Made by a program: the position numbers and the translations under genes
The notes under the pieces: model-generated
Seen by the model: only the letters and a program-made list of their open reading frames with translations
What the model was told of the DNA's origin: nothing
The model's database searches: none
Assembly (NCBI GenBank): GCA_039586035.1
Contig: JBDHLD010000002.1
Span: 1 to 64,000 of the forward strand
Direction of reading: 5' to 3'
Origin: JBDHHQ01 sp039586035
GTDB taxonomy: Bacteria; Gemmatimonadota; Gemmatimonadetes; Longimicrobiales; Gaopeijiaceae
DNA: 64,000 bases
Shown here: one piece after another, positions 1-9,098 of the stretch
How the letters are laid out: each line of letters begins with the position of its first letter
Numbering within the stretch: the stretch's first letter is position 1

Positions 1-1766
1 GCCATCCTGAGCGCGACGTACCGGCGGAGGTACTTGGCGGCCGGCTGGACGAGGGGCGGCGGCCCGCCGGGCAGTCGCCGCCGCAACGCCCGAGTCGCGC
101 GCCTGGCGAGGGAAGGGCGCGCGGGTGGCCGCGTGCCCGCCTCGACGAGCGCATGGCCGAACTCCACCGGGATCAGGTCGTCCAGGCGGCTTTCGGTGGA
201 AGCCATCCAGTCGCGGAGCTCCGCCGCGTGGCTCACGGCCTCCTCGCGATAATCAGCCCGGTACCCCTCCTCCCGCTCCCTGGGCATGGCTTCCAGCTCG
301 GCGTCCATGCGTGCCAGGGCACGTCTGAACAGGCGCTTGTCTCGCCGCTCCGCCCAGCCGACCGTGGCGCCATAGTCCAGAACGTCTCGGTCGAGCCAGG
401 GATTGCGGACCCTGGTCCAGCGGGCGGGAAACGTCTCCCGCCAGGGCAGGACTACGTTGCCGCATCGCTGATCGAAGGCACAGTACGCGTAGGCCTGCCA
501 AAGGCTGTCCGCCGGCGGTTGGCCGTCGATGATGGTCCAGGCGTCCTCGTCCAATCCTCGCCGCATCTCGCGCAGTAGATCGCTCGGGAGGTACCGATCC
601 AGCCGGGCCGGAAAGAGAAGCTCGCGAAAGCGCATCCGGGCCCGGAGCGTGGCCAAGTCCGGGAGGTCGAACGCGTGCATGCCCAGGTACTCCTCGCCGG
701 TGAGCAGCACCGGTGCGTCGGCCGCCAGGAACGTGTCCTTGAGCTCCAGCCACGCGTCAACACCGTGACACTTGACCATGCCCTGGCCAAGCCGCGCGTT
801 CTGCCGCAGATGTTCCAGATAGTCACCCCGGTAGCTCTCAACGATCCAGTGCTCGAAGCCCAGTCGTCGAGCGATCTGCTCCGCGACGAATGCATCGGTG
901 CCGGGGCGCAGCGGTCGTCGAGTATACGAGAACGACCGGACGCCCCGGACGTGGAGGCGCCGAGCGAGGACGGCAGCGATGCCCTTCGAGTCGTGCCCCG
1001 CGCTCAGCGACAGGAAGACGTCGCCCGCGCCCTCCAGCCGCCGGCGAACCGCCTCCACCATGATCTCCTCGAACTCCGCCGCCTGACGGTCGGGATCCGG
1101 CGCATCCTCGGGATCACGGACCGCGTGGCTCCAGTACTCCGTGGACCGGATTCCTCCGGGCGTGAGCTCGTGAGCGTGCGCGCGCTCGAAGATCTGGACG
1201 CCGTCGAAGATGGTGCGGGGGCCGAAGCACGAGCCGGACGACAGGATCCAGGCGACGCCCACTGGGTCGAAGTCCAGCTCCCGGGTCGGGTGTTCGGTCA
1301 GCCGCGACGTGAGCCGGTGACCGACGCCGTCCCAGCTGTGAAAGACCCGGTGGGAGCGCACCCGGTCGGGTACCACCGTGAGCCGGGAGGTCCGGTGGTC
1401 CAGGAGCAGCAGCGTGAAGGATCCGTTCAGGTCACGGAACAGGGCGTCCCCCCGCTCTACGTACGCTGCCGCCAGCGCCTCGGCCGTACGCGGTGAGGGC
1501 GCGTAGAGCTCACCGTGGAGCAGGACGGAGACCCGCCCGCCCGGTTCGGTCCCCACGTCCGCCGACCCCTCCACCGCCAGGTGCACGGTCCAGCCCTCCG
1601 ACCGGAGCGTCTCCGCGTGTGCACGGCCGAAAGCGGTAGCGAAGCGCCGACCGTCGTCCACCGTGGCCGCGTCGCCCCGGCGGGGCACGCAGTACGCGAG
1701 GAAGGCGGAGGGCTGAAAACCGCTTTCGGGCGCGAGGACCCCTGGCGATGACTCAGGCAGTTGCAT
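1..1766 (-). CDS. Asparagine-synthetase-like amidotransferase, 3' end cut by window edge
   Basis: An open frame starts at the ATG whose first base is 1766 and stays open to the left edge, giving about 588 residues with no stop. Residues 253-260 read SLSAGHDS, which fits the SxGxDS pyrophosphate loop of asparagine synthetase (AsnB) ATPase domains. Residues 105-140 resemble the end of the class-II glutaminase domain (a region ending in an acidic-Arg 'PDRVRSHRVF' stretch). The mature glutaminase needs Cys at position 2; here residue 2 is Gln, so glutamine hydrolysis is probably lost and ammonia or another nucleophile may be used. AsnB-like proteins of this kind are common in exopolysaccharide and peptide natural-product clusters. 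The start is uncertain because no strong ribosome binding site is visible. The family is fairly certain; the substrate is unknown. Confidence 0.8.
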   Translation of the reverse strand, partial: MQLPESSPGVLAPESGFQPSAFLAYCVPRRGDAATVDDGRRFATAFGRAHAETLRSEGWTVHLAVEGSADVGTEPGGRVSVLLHGELYAPSPRTAEALAAAYVERGDALFRDLNGSFTLLLLDHRTSRLTVVPDRVRSHRVFHSWDGVGHRLTSRLTEHPTRELDFDPVGVAWILSSGSCFGPRTIFDGVQIFERAHAHELTPGGIRSTEYWSHAVRDPEDAPDPDRQAAEFEEIMVEAVRRRLEGAGDVFLSLSAGHDSKGIAAVLARRLHVRGVRSFSYTRRPLRPGTDAFVAEQIARRLGFEHWIVESYRGDYLEHLRQNARLGQGMVKCHGVDAWLELKDTFLAADAPVLLTGEEYLGMHAFDLPDLATLRARMRFRELLFPARLDRYLPSDLLREMRRGLDEDAWTIIDGQPPADSLWQAYAYCAFDQRCGNVVLPWRETFPARWTRVRNPWLDRDVLDYGATVGWAERRDKRLFRRALARMDAELEAMPREREEGYRADYREEAVSHAAELRDWMASTESRLDDLIPVEFGHALVEAGTRPPARPSLARRATRALRRRLPGGPPPLVQPAAKYLRRYVALRM

Positions 1767-1902
1767 CGGTTCGGTCGTCGGGAATGGATATCAGGCCCGT
1801 GACGGGAGCGCGCTGGCGCCAGGGTAGCAAGAACCGGTCCATGCGGGCCAGGGGTGCGGGCGCTCTCTCCTCCGCGGTGGGCCCTTCCGGGGTCGGCCCC
1901 GG

Positions 1903-3225
1903 TCAGCCGCCCGCGAACACGATCTCGCGCCCCACGAAGCGCTCGAGGTCGATGAGGTGCAGGTAGTACCCTCTCAGCGCGTCCCAATAGCGCTTCCGGC
2001 TGGCCAGGTAGGTGCGCTGCGTGTCGAGCAGCGTCAACAGGTCGAGCTCACCGAGCAGGTACCCCTCCCGCGTCAGCTCCAGGAGCTCGTCGGCACGGGC
2101 GTTCACGTCCTCGCTGTACCGACGGATTACGGCCAGGCTGGTCTCGTACCCGTGCCACGTCTGCTCGAGCTGCTGCTTGAGCGCGAGCAGCGTCTCCTGC
2201 TGCTGCCACTGTCGGCGACGTTCCTCGGCCCGGGCCTGCTGGACCGCCCCCCGCTCGTTCAAGGGGAACCAGAGCGGCACGCTGAAGCCGACCTGGAAGC
2301 CGTGGAAGTCGAAGCCGGTGCCCAGGTCCTGCGTGAAGAACTGGAGCTGCAGGCTGGGAAACGCCGACCACCAGGCCGCGCTGACTCCCATGGAAGCGGC
2401 GCGTACACGGCCTTCTGCCGCCAGCAGGTCCGGGGCCGACTCGATCCCGGCCAGGACGGCGTCCTCGGTGATCTCTACCGGCACGTAGACCAGAGTGTCC
2501 GGGAACGCGACCTCGTACCGCTGCTCCTCCGGATCCAGGCCGACGACGTTGAACAGTCCGTAGCGAGTGTTCTGGAACTGCCGGGTGGCCTCGGCGTGGT
2601 TGCTCTCCGCCTCGGCGACCTGTAGCTCCGCCTTCATCACGTCGATCTCCGCCGCCTCTCCCACCTCGAGACGCGTCCGCACCGCCTCGTCGAGGTCCCG
2701 GGCAAGCTCGACCTCCTGCTCGCGCAGGTGGAGGATCTCCCGGGCGTACACGAGCTCGACGTAGGAGCGCTTCACGGCCGCTCGGAGCGTCGCGCCCTGT
2801 GCGTCGAGTGCGAGGCCCAGAGCCCCCTGTTCCGCCGAGGTACGCTTGAGTCCGTAGTAGCTGGCCAGAGGCGACGCTACCTGCTGAGACACCGACCACC
2901 GTCGCTCGAGGAAACCGGGCAGTCCCAGCTCCTGCCCGTCGGGGATCCCTTCCTCCATGTAGCTGACCCGGGGAGATTCCAGGCCCCACCCGGACCACCA
3001 TTCGCCCTCCAGGGCCGCGATTCCCTGTCGGGTCCGGTTCACGGCTGGATTCCGCTCCAGGGCGAGCCCGATGGCGTCGCGCACGCCGAGGACCTCGATG
3101 GGCGCCCGCTCCTGCGCCCTCAAGGCGGGGGGCATGGCGGAGAAGGCGCCCGCGGCGAGAAGCACGACCACGCCGATCCCCCGAGCCGTCGACCACAGGG
3201 TCGACCTGTGGGTCACGCGTTCCAA
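1903..3225 (-). CDS. czcC: TolC-family outer membrane efflux channel of a heavy-metal RND system (CzcC-like)
   Basis: The 440-residue protein has an N-terminal signal peptide (hydrophobic residues about 12-35, ending near ALRAQ) followed by long alpha-helical repeats rich in Glu, Arg, Ala and Leu, the two-repeat pattern of TolC/CzcC proteins. Such proteins form the outer-membrane and periplasmic exit duct of tripartite efflux pumps. It is the last gene of a minus-strand operon: its start overlaps the end of the RND pump gene by 13 bases, and the adaptor gene lies upstream of the pump. That order (adaptor, pump, channel) supports assignment to the same pump. Length is usual for the family. Confidence 0.88.
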   Translation of the reverse strand: MERVTHRSTLWSTARGIGVVVLLAAGAFSAMPPALRAQERAPIEVLGVRDAIGLALERNPAVNRTRQGIAALEGEWWSGWGLESPRVSYMEEGIPDGQELGLPGFLERRWSVSQQVASPLASYYGLKRTSAEQGALGLALDAQGATLRAAVKRSYVELVYAREILHLREQEVELARDLDEAVRTRLEVGEAAEIDVMKAELQVAEAESNHAEATRQFQNTRYGLFNVVGLDPEEQRYEVAFPDTLVYVPVEITEDAVLAGIESAPDLLAAEGRVRAASMGVSAAWWSAFPSLQLQFFTQDLGTGFDFHGFQVGFSVPLWFPLNERGAVQQARAEERRRQWQQQETLLALKQQLEQTWHGYETSLAVIRRYSEDVNARADELLELTREGYLLGELDLLTLLDTQRTYLASRKRYWDALRGYYLHLIDLERFVGREIVFAGG

Positions 3226-6200
3226 GGTCCCCCCTCCCCGTCAGCGGAACCCGAGCCCCCTGGCGCCCCCGCGCCAGCCAGCACCGGCGTGGGCTGGTCG
3301 GTCCAGAGACTGGCGTCGGGCCCGACCGGCACGCGCTCGTCCTTCTCCAACCACGCGTAGATGGTGGGCAAGACCAGGAGCGTCAGCAGCGTCGAGGTCA
3401 CGAGGCCCCCGATGACGACGCTTGCCAGAGGCCGTTGGACCTCGGAGCCGGGTCCCACGTTGAACGCCATGGGGATGAAGCCCAGGCTGGCCACCAGGGC
3501 CGTCATGAGCACCGGCCGTAGACGGTCCGCCGCTCCGTCGATGGTGGCCTGCCGCACGCCGAACCCCCGGCGCCTCAGGTCGTTGATGTGAGAGATCAGC
3601 ACGATTCCGTTGAGGACCGCCACACCGAACAGCGCCACGAACCCGATGCTGGCGGAGACCGAGAGATACAGGCCCCGCATCCAGAGGATGAAGACCCCTC
3701 CGGACAAGGCGAACGGCAGGTTCAGCAGGATCAGCAGCGCGTAGCGCACCTCACCGAACATCATGAACAGCAGCCCGAAGATGATGAAGAGCGCCAGGGG
3801 CACGACCACGAACAGATGCCGCATGGCCCGCTGCTGCTCCTCGAAGGCGCCACCGTACTCCAGGAAGTAGCCTCCCGGCATCACCAGGCTCTCGTCGATG
3901 GCGCGCCTGAGGTTGGCCACGTAGGAGCCGATGTCGATCCCGGCCAGGTTCACGCCCACGATCACCCGTCGCCACGCGTTCTCCCTCGCGATCTCTCGGG
4001 GTCCTTCCTGCGCCGTGACGGTAGCCACGCGGCTCAGGGGGATGAACCCGCCGTCGGGAAGCCTCACCGGCACGTCCATCAGCTTCCGGAAGCTGTCCCG
4101 CATGCCCTCCGGAAAGCGCAGGACGATGGAGAACCGGCGCTGGCCCTCGAACACCTGGCCGGACTCGTTCCCGCCGATGCCCGTCTCGATGATCTGCTGA
4201 ACGTCGCTCACGTTGAGGCCGAAGGAGGCGATGGCTTCCCGGTCGATCTCGACGGTCAGGTACGGCTGCCCGATGGCTTGTTCCAGGTAGAAGTTGTCAG
4301 TCCCGGGCAGATCCGGCAGCAGCGCCACGATGCCCTCGCCGATGCGGTTCAGCTCCTCCAGGTCCTCGCCGAACACCTTCACCGCCACGTCCGACTTCAC
4401 GCCGCTGGTGAGCTCGTCCACGCGCATGGCGATGGGTTGGGTGAAGTTGTACGAGAGCCCTGGCTCCGATGTCAGATACGGACGGATCTCTTCCTGGATG
4501 GCTTCTTTGGTCATGCCGCGTCGCCATTGATCCCTGGGCTTCAGCACGACCCAGACGTCGGTCTGGTGCACGCCCATCCAGTCGTTGGCCAGGTCCGATC
4601 GTCCGGTCTTCGGCACCACGGTCTGGATCTCCGGGATGTCACGCATGAGCTCCCCGGCGATCCAGTTCGCGTTGGCCACCGACTCGTCCAGCGTGACGGA
4701 CGGCATCCGGACCTGTTCGACGAGGATGGACCCCTCGTCGAGCTCCGGCAGGAACTCCGTTCCCAGGAACGGGATCAGAGCCAACGACACCGCGAAGATC
4801 CCCCCCGCCACCGACAGGACCAACGCCCGGCGCTCCAGCGTGCGGTCCAGGAACGACCGGTAGCGGGGCTTCAGCCACTGGATGAGCCGGTTGGGCTTGA
4901 TTCGCACGCCGGAGCGAAAGACCAGGGCCGAGACGGCCGGGACGTAGACCAACGCCAGGATCAGCGACCCGAACACGGCCGTGGCCACCGTGATCGCCAT
5001 GGGCCGGTACAGGATGCCCTCCATGCCCTGGAAGGTCGCGATGGGCACGTACACCATGAGGATGATCAGGACACCGAAGAAGATGGGGCGCGCCACCTCG
5101 TGGGCCGCTTCCCGAATGACCTGCAAACGTGGCCGACGGCCTCCGTCCTCCTGGAGCCGGTGAGCCATGTTCTCGATCATGACCACCGAGCCGTCCACGA
5201 CCATGCCGAAGTCGATGGCCCCGAGGCTCATGAGGTTCGCGGCCAGGCCGAACTCCCGCATGCCGATGAAGGCGAAGAGCATGGACAGGGGGATCACCGA
5301 CGCCACGATGAGCGCGCCGCGGATCTCTCCCAGCAGGAGCAGCAGGACGGCGATCACGAAGAAGCCGCCCTCGAGGAGATTGGTCTGGAGCGTGTGCGTG
5401 GTGCGTTCCACCAGATCGGCTTGATCGTAGAACTTCTCGATCCGCACGCCCTCCGGCAGGCCTCGATTGACCTCCTCGATCTTGGCCTCGACCTGCTGGA
5501 TGACCTCCCGGCCGTTGCCGCCCCGGAGCATCATGACGATGCCGGTGACCACCTCGCCGTTGCCGTCCTGGGTCACGGCGCCCTGGCGCAGCTGGCGGCC
5601 CAGCCGGACTTCGGCCACGTCACGGACGTAGACCGGGCGATCGGGGAGCTTGGCGACGATGATGTTCTCGATGTCCTCCCGGGAGCGGATCTGTCCGAAG
5701 CCCCGGACGATGTACTGCTCTCGATTGTGCTCCAGGAAGTTCCCGCCGGACACGGCGTTGTTGACCTCGATGGCACGAGCCACCGCGTCGATGCCGAGAC
5801 CGAAAGCACGAAGCGAACGGGGGTTCAGCACCACCTCGTACTGTTTGACGAAGCCGCCGAACGAGTTCACCTCCGTCACGCCCTTCACCGTCTTGAGCTG
5901 GGGGGCGATGAGCCAGTCCTGGATCGTGCGGAGCTCGGTCAGGTCGTACGCGTCACCCCGGACCACGTACTGGTAGATCTCGCCCAGCGCCGTGGAGATC
6001 GGCCCCAGCTGAGGCGTGGACACTCCGTCCGGCAGCTCGTCGGCGATGCTCTGGACCCGCTGGGCCACGAGCTGGCGGGCGAAGTAGATGTCGGTGTCCT
6101 CCTCGAACTCCACCGTCACCGCCGACAGACCGAATTGGGAGATGGAACGGACCTCGGCCACCTCGGGCAGGCCGTTCATGGTGGTCTCGATGGGGAAGCT

Positions 6201-6395
6201 CACCAGGCGCTCGACGTCGTACGGCGAGTAGCGGCCCGCCTTGGTGATCACCAAGACCTGGACCGGCGTAACGTCGGGTAGCGAATTGATGGGCAGACGG
6301 AGGAGCGCGGCGCCGCCGGCGAACGCCATGAGGCCCACGAGGGCCAGGGCCACGTACCGGTGTTGCAGGCTGCTGTCGATGAGTCGCTTCAGCAT
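3213..6395 (-). CDS. czcA: Heavy-metal efflux RND transporter (CzcA-type)
   Basis: The 1060-residue protein starts MLKRLIDSSL and has the RND layout: one N-terminal membrane helix, a large periplasmic loop, a helix block (about 335-480), a second loop and a final helix block. The N-terminal PDVTPVQV and ETTMNGLPEV segments are typical of the heavy-metal (HME) RND group. In TM4 the sequence AIDFGMVVDGSVVMIEN carries the DFGxxVDG...EN motif of divalent-cation pumps (Zn, Co, Cd, Ni) rather than the motif of monovalent CusA pumps, so zinc, cobalt, cadmium or nickel is more likely than copper or silver. It uses the proton gradient and would work with the adjacent adaptor and channel. The last 40 or so residues form a Gly/Pro/Ala-rich cytoplasmic tail. 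Confidence 0.92.
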   Translation of the reverse strand: MLKRLIDSSLQHRYVALALVGLMAFAGGAALLRLPINSLPDVTPVQVLVITKAGRYSPYDVERLVSFPIETTMNGLPEVAEVRSISQFGLSAVTVEFEEDTDIYFARQLVAQRVQSIADELPDGVSTPQLGPISTALGEIYQYVVRGDAYDLTELRTIQDWLIAPQLKTVKGVTEVNSFGGFVKQYEVVLNPRSLRAFGLGIDAVARAIEVNNAVSGGNFLEHNREQYIVRGFGQIRSREDIENIIVAKLPDRPVYVRDVAEVRLGRQLRQGAVTQDGNGEVVTGIVMMLRGGNGREVIQQVEAKIEEVNRGLPEGVRIEKFYDQADLVERTTHTLQTNLLEGGFFVIAVLLLLLGEIRGALIVASVIPLSMLFAFIGMREFGLAANLMSLGAIDFGMVVDGSVVMIENMAHRLQEDGGRRPRLQVIREAAHEVARPIFFGVLIILMVYVPIATFQGMEGILYRPMAITVATAVFGSLILALVYVPAVSALVFRSGVRIKPNRLIQWLKPRYRSFLDRTLERRALVLSVAGGIFAVSLALIPFLGTEFLPELDEGSILVEQVRMPSVTLDESVANANWIAGELMRDIPEIQTVVPKTGRSDLANDWMGVHQTDVWVVLKPRDQWRRGMTKEAIQEEIRPYLTSEPGLSYNFTQPIAMRVDELTSGVKSDVAVKVFGEDLEELNRIGEGIVALLPDLPGTDNFYLEQAIGQPYLTVEIDREAIASFGLNVSDVQQIIETGIGGNESGQVFEGQRRFSIVLRFPEGMRDSFRKLMDVPVRLPDGGFIPLSRVATVTAQEGPREIARENAWRRVIVGVNLAGIDIGSYVANLRRAIDESLVMPGGYFLEYGGAFEEQQRAMRHLFVVVPLALFIIFGLLFMMFGEVRYALLILLNLPFALSGGVFILWMRGLYLSVSASIGFVALFGVAVLNGIVLISHINDLRRRGFGVRQATIDGAADRLRPVLMTALVASLGFIPMAFNVGPGSEVQRPLASVVIGGLVTSTLLTLLVLPTIYAWLEKDERVPVGPDASLWTDQPTPVLAGAGAPGGSGSADGEGGPWNA

Positions 6396-6416
6396 CTCGC
6401 TGGCCTCGCCCCGGCG

Positions 6417-7616
6417 TCAGCCGCTCTCTTCCGACTCGCCGTACTGCTCGAAGCGAGCGAGAGCCTTGAGCGTGAAGACCTGGGTGATCGCGACCCGCTC
6501 GCCTTCGGTCACGCCTTCCGCGACGAAGACGGCATCCTCCGTCACGCGGGTGACGACGACGGTTCGCTTCTCCCAGTGACTCGCGTCGCGCTCGACGAAC
6601 ACCGTCGCTCGCTGTCCTTCGTACTCCACCGCGGCGAGCGGCAAAGCGATGACGGGCTCGCCGGTGGACGCCCGGATCTCCAGGCGCACGCTCTCACCGG
6701 GGATGGGCCACCCGTTCTCCGTATCCACGAAGATGTTGAGCGTGACGGAGCGGTTTCCGGCGGCCAGACCGGGGCTGATGGTCCCCACCGGGGCCTCGAT
6801 GGCTCGTCCCGAGTAGGCCTGGGAGCGGATGCGGACCGGATCGCCGGGCCGGACGGCGTCAGCGTCCTCCGGCGAGAGGAATCCCCGGATCTGGACCCGG
6901 GCCGGGTCGATGATGGTCATCATCGTCTCGTAGGCGGTAACCGACTGGCCCAGCTCGATCAGGTGCTCGGCCAGCACGCCGGTCAACGGGGCGCGCACCT
7001 CCATCAGAGGGCGGCGGTCTTCCGACGTGGCCCAGTCCTCCAGGTCCTCGTCGGTGATGCCGATGGCGTGCAGCCGCGCGTGGGCCGCCGAGAGGAGGGC
7101 TTCGGCCCGAGCCATGTCCGCGCGCGCTTTGTCGAGGGACGAGGCCGGCATGATCTTCTTTTCCACCAGGGCCTCGGCCCGGATGACTTGCTGTTCCTGG
7201 TAGGTCTGCTCGGCCCGCGCCTGTAGCACCTCGGCAACCAGATTGGCCAGCTCGAGGCTCTCCAGCTCGGCCAGGAGCTCGCCTCGCGCCACGTCTTCGC
7301 CCTCGTGGGCGAGGATGCGAACGATACGGCCCGAGATGGGGGCGGAAACCTCGGCGTAGAAGTCGGGAGCGGGGAGCGCCGTGCCCGGCAGACCGATGGC
7401 GTACTCGACCCGCTCCGGCGCGACGAGGACGGTCTGGATCCCCAGCCTGCTTACCTGCTCCTCGGTAAGCGTGACCACCTCGATCCTGCCAGCTTCGGCG
7501 GCCTGGAGCGAAGGAGGCGAAGGAATGAGCCCATCCTCCGGGGGCGCACGCTCTTCGTCCTGGCAGCCTCCCGCGACGACCACCACGGCGAGAGCCCAGG
7601 CCCAGGCTCGTCTCAT
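6417..7616 (-). CDS. czcB: RND efflux periplasmic adaptor lipoprotein (CzcB-type membrane fusion protein)
   Basis: The 399-residue protein has a lipoprotein signal (MRRAWAWALAVVVVAGGC, lipobox VAGGC), then a biotinyl-lipoyl-like half motif (about 85-115), a helical hairpin (about 120-170), the second lipoyl half (about 185-215) and a beta-barrel and membrane-proximal domain to the end. This is the HlyD/CzcB adaptor architecture joining inner-membrane RND pumps to TolC channels. A purine-rich ribosome binding site (GAGGAGGG) precedes the ATG. It is the first gene of the efflux operon, 21 bases ahead of the pump gene. No His-rich N-terminal metal-binding segment is visible. Confidence 0.9.
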   Translation of the reverse strand: MRRAWAWALAVVVVAGGCQDEERAPPEDGLIPSPPSLQAAEAGRIEVVTLTEEQVSRLGIQTVLVAPERVEYAIGLPGTALPAPDFYAEVSAPISGRIVRILAHEGEDVARGELLAELESLELANLVAEVLQARAEQTYQEQQVIRAEALVEKKIMPASSLDKARADMARAEALLSAAHARLHAIGITDEDLEDWATSEDRRPLMEVRAPLTGVLAEHLIELGQSVTAYETMMTIIDPARVQIRGFLSPEDADAVRPGDPVRIRSQAYSGRAIEAPVGTISPGLAAGNRSVTLNIFVDTENGWPIPGESVRLEIRASTGEPVIALPLAAVEYEGQRATVFVERDASHWEKRTVVVTRVTEDAVFVAEGVTEGERVAITQVFTLKALARFEQYGESEESG

Positions 7617-7800
7617 CGCTCCCTCCTCTCGTCTGCGCTCTGCGTCCTTTCGCGACTTCGGGACCCACCCGGCCGGCGGCCGTCGTCGCCCGGGATACCT
7701 GCCCAGATCAAGCTAGCCGGGCGTCGGCACGGTCTGCTGTCGGGCGATTCCCGCCTGACCTTGTGGGACCCACGGCGCTTCGGCGGTTCCCGAATCGCCA

Positions 7801-7817
7801 CCCGCCCAGAGGGCGGG
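7801..7817 (-). terminator. GC hairpin after the DUF2231 gene
   Basis: CCCGCCC-AGA-GGGCGGG is a perfect 7-bp stem with a 3-nt loop, starting 6 bases beyond the stop codon of the DUF2231 gene in its direction of transcription. There is no T-run after it, so termination efficiency is uncertain. It may separate that gene from the czcBAC operon downstream. Confidence 0.45.
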
Positions 7818-7823
7818 CCTCGC

Positions 7824-8357
7824 TCACGGATTCCCGAGCGCAGCCGTGTGGGTCTCCGCATCCTCCCGGCCCTCCGCTTCTTCCGAATCCGCGGCACCGG
7901 CGGGACCGTCCAGATACGCGTTGGCGGCGCCGTGCTCGTAGACCAGCTCACCGCCGCTGTCGCCGACACGCACGCCCGCCACGAGCAGGACCACGGCCAT
8001 TGCAGCGCCCGCCAACCGGCCCGCCCGTCCAGCGCGCCCGGTGGTCAGGCCCACCGTGGTCACGAGCAGCGCCGCCACCGAGAGCCACAGGAACCGCTCC
8101 GCCGCTTCCTCGTGACCGTGGATGGCCGATTCCGGGACGATCTCCTCCACGACCTCCTCCTGGGCCTCGCCGCTCTGTACGGCCAGCCAGGCGGAGACGG
8201 TCAGGAGGCCGGAGAGCGCGACCACCATCGTCCACGCGCCAAGGGGGCTCGTGCCCCGCCGGATGGCGACCAGAGCCACCAGGGCGGCAAGGGGGAGGAG
8301 GACGGCGAGAGCGATGGGGAAATGCACCAGGGCCGGGTGAAGCGGGTCGGGTAGCAT
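7824..8357 (-). CDS. DUF2231-family membrane protein
   Basis: The 177-residue protein has four predicted membrane helices and the family's opening motif HPALVHFPIAL, a central GHEEAAERF segment and a conserved C-terminal GGELVYEHG, all typical of DUF2231 proteins of unknown function often found near metal or redox genes. A strong ribosome binding site (AGGAGG) precedes the ATG. It is transcribed in the same direction as the czc efflux operon 207 bases downstream and is divergent from the LuxR-type regulator. Conserved His residues in or near the membrane might bind metal or haem; that is speculation. Confidence 0.75.
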   Translation of the reverse strand: MLPDPLHPALVHFPIALAVLLPLAALVALVAIRRGTSPLGAWTMVVALSGLLTVSAWLAVQSGEAQEEVVEEIVPESAIHGHEEAAERFLWLSVAALLVTTVGLTTGRAGRAGRLAGAAMAVVLLVAGVRVGDSGGELVYEHGAANAYLDGPAGAADSEEAEGREDAETHTAALGNP

Positions 8358-8528
8358 TGCCGTTCCTCCTTCGTTCTTTCGTTGGCGGTCGTGGCTTGTG
8401 AGACCGGTGTCCGGTGCCCAGTGTTCATGGACGAGGGAGCCGAATCACGCCTCTACGTTGCTCGGCACGCCGGCGCCGCGGTATCGGGCAGATGACTGAG
8501 TCCCCTGGAATCAAGGGATATCCGACAA

Positions 8529-9098
8529 ATGACGGACCACGATGCCGACCGACTCGGGAACGGCGTGGACCAGAACTCGCGCCTCCAGGTGGTGCTTGTC
8601 GTGGTCTTCCTCGTCATCGTGACAGGCGGGATCGTCGACCTGATCCTGGATCAGCCCACGACCCTCCTGTCGGGTCACGTGCTCTTCGAGGTCGCCATGG
8701 TCGTCGTGTCGCTCGGGGCCGCCGCCTACCTGGCCTCGGGTTGGCTGCGCGCCCTCCGGTCCCAGCGCGAGCTGGAGGCCACGATCGGGCGTAGAGAAGC
8801 CGAGCGGGACGCCTGGCGTGAACGGGCGGGGCGGGCCCTCACCGTCCTCGGCGAGGCCATCGGTGATCAGTTTCGGCTGTGGGGCCTCACGCCGGCCGAG
8901 CGGGATACGGCGTTGATGCTGCTGAAGGGCTATAGTCACAAGGGCATCGCGCGCCGCACCGGGCGAAGCGAGCGCACCGTGCGCCAGCACGCAGTGGCGG
9001 TGTACCGGAAGGCGGGCCTCGCCGGCCGCGCCGAGCTGGCAGGGTTCTTCCTTGGGGACGTCTCACTGACCGACGCAGGAGACGGTCAGGGGCGCTGA
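8529..9098 (+). CDS. Membrane-tethered LuxR-type helix-turn-helix regulator
   Basis: The 189-residue protein has two hydrophobic helices (about 22-42 and 52-75), a short charged coiled-coil (about 80-105), then a C-terminal LuxR/GerE helix-turn-helix (about 122-175, starting LTPAERDTALMLLKGYSHKGIARRTG). The DNA-binding domain would face the cytoplasm while the helices anchor the protein in the inner membrane. No receiver domain is present, so a signal may be sensed by the membrane part. It is divergent from the DUF2231-czc group, which makes that region a candidate target, although this is inference. Its 3' end overlaps the convergent GT2 gene by 13 bases. An AAGGGA ribosome binding site lies about 10 bases before the ATG. 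Confidence 0.78.
   Translation: MTDHDADRLGNGVDQNSRLQVVLVVVFLVIVTGGIVDLILDQPTTLLSGHVLFEVAMVVVSLGAAAYLASGWLRALRSQRELEATIGRREAERDAWRERAGRALTVLGEAIGDQFRLWGLTPAERDTALMLLKGYSHKGIARRTGRSERTVRQHAVAVYRKAGLAGRAELAGFFLGDVSLTDAGDGQGR

Noticed and set aside
1813..1822. CTGGCGCCAG palindrome upstream of the asparagine-synthetase-like gene
   Set aside because: A 10-bp GC palindrome is expected by chance in this DNA, and there is no second copy or promoter next to it to call an operator.
3588..6281. Long plus-strand open frame of 897 codons
   Set aside because: It is antisense to the CzcA gene, is His/Asp/Gln-rich in composition and has no recognisable domain; such frames are common opposite GC-rich genes.
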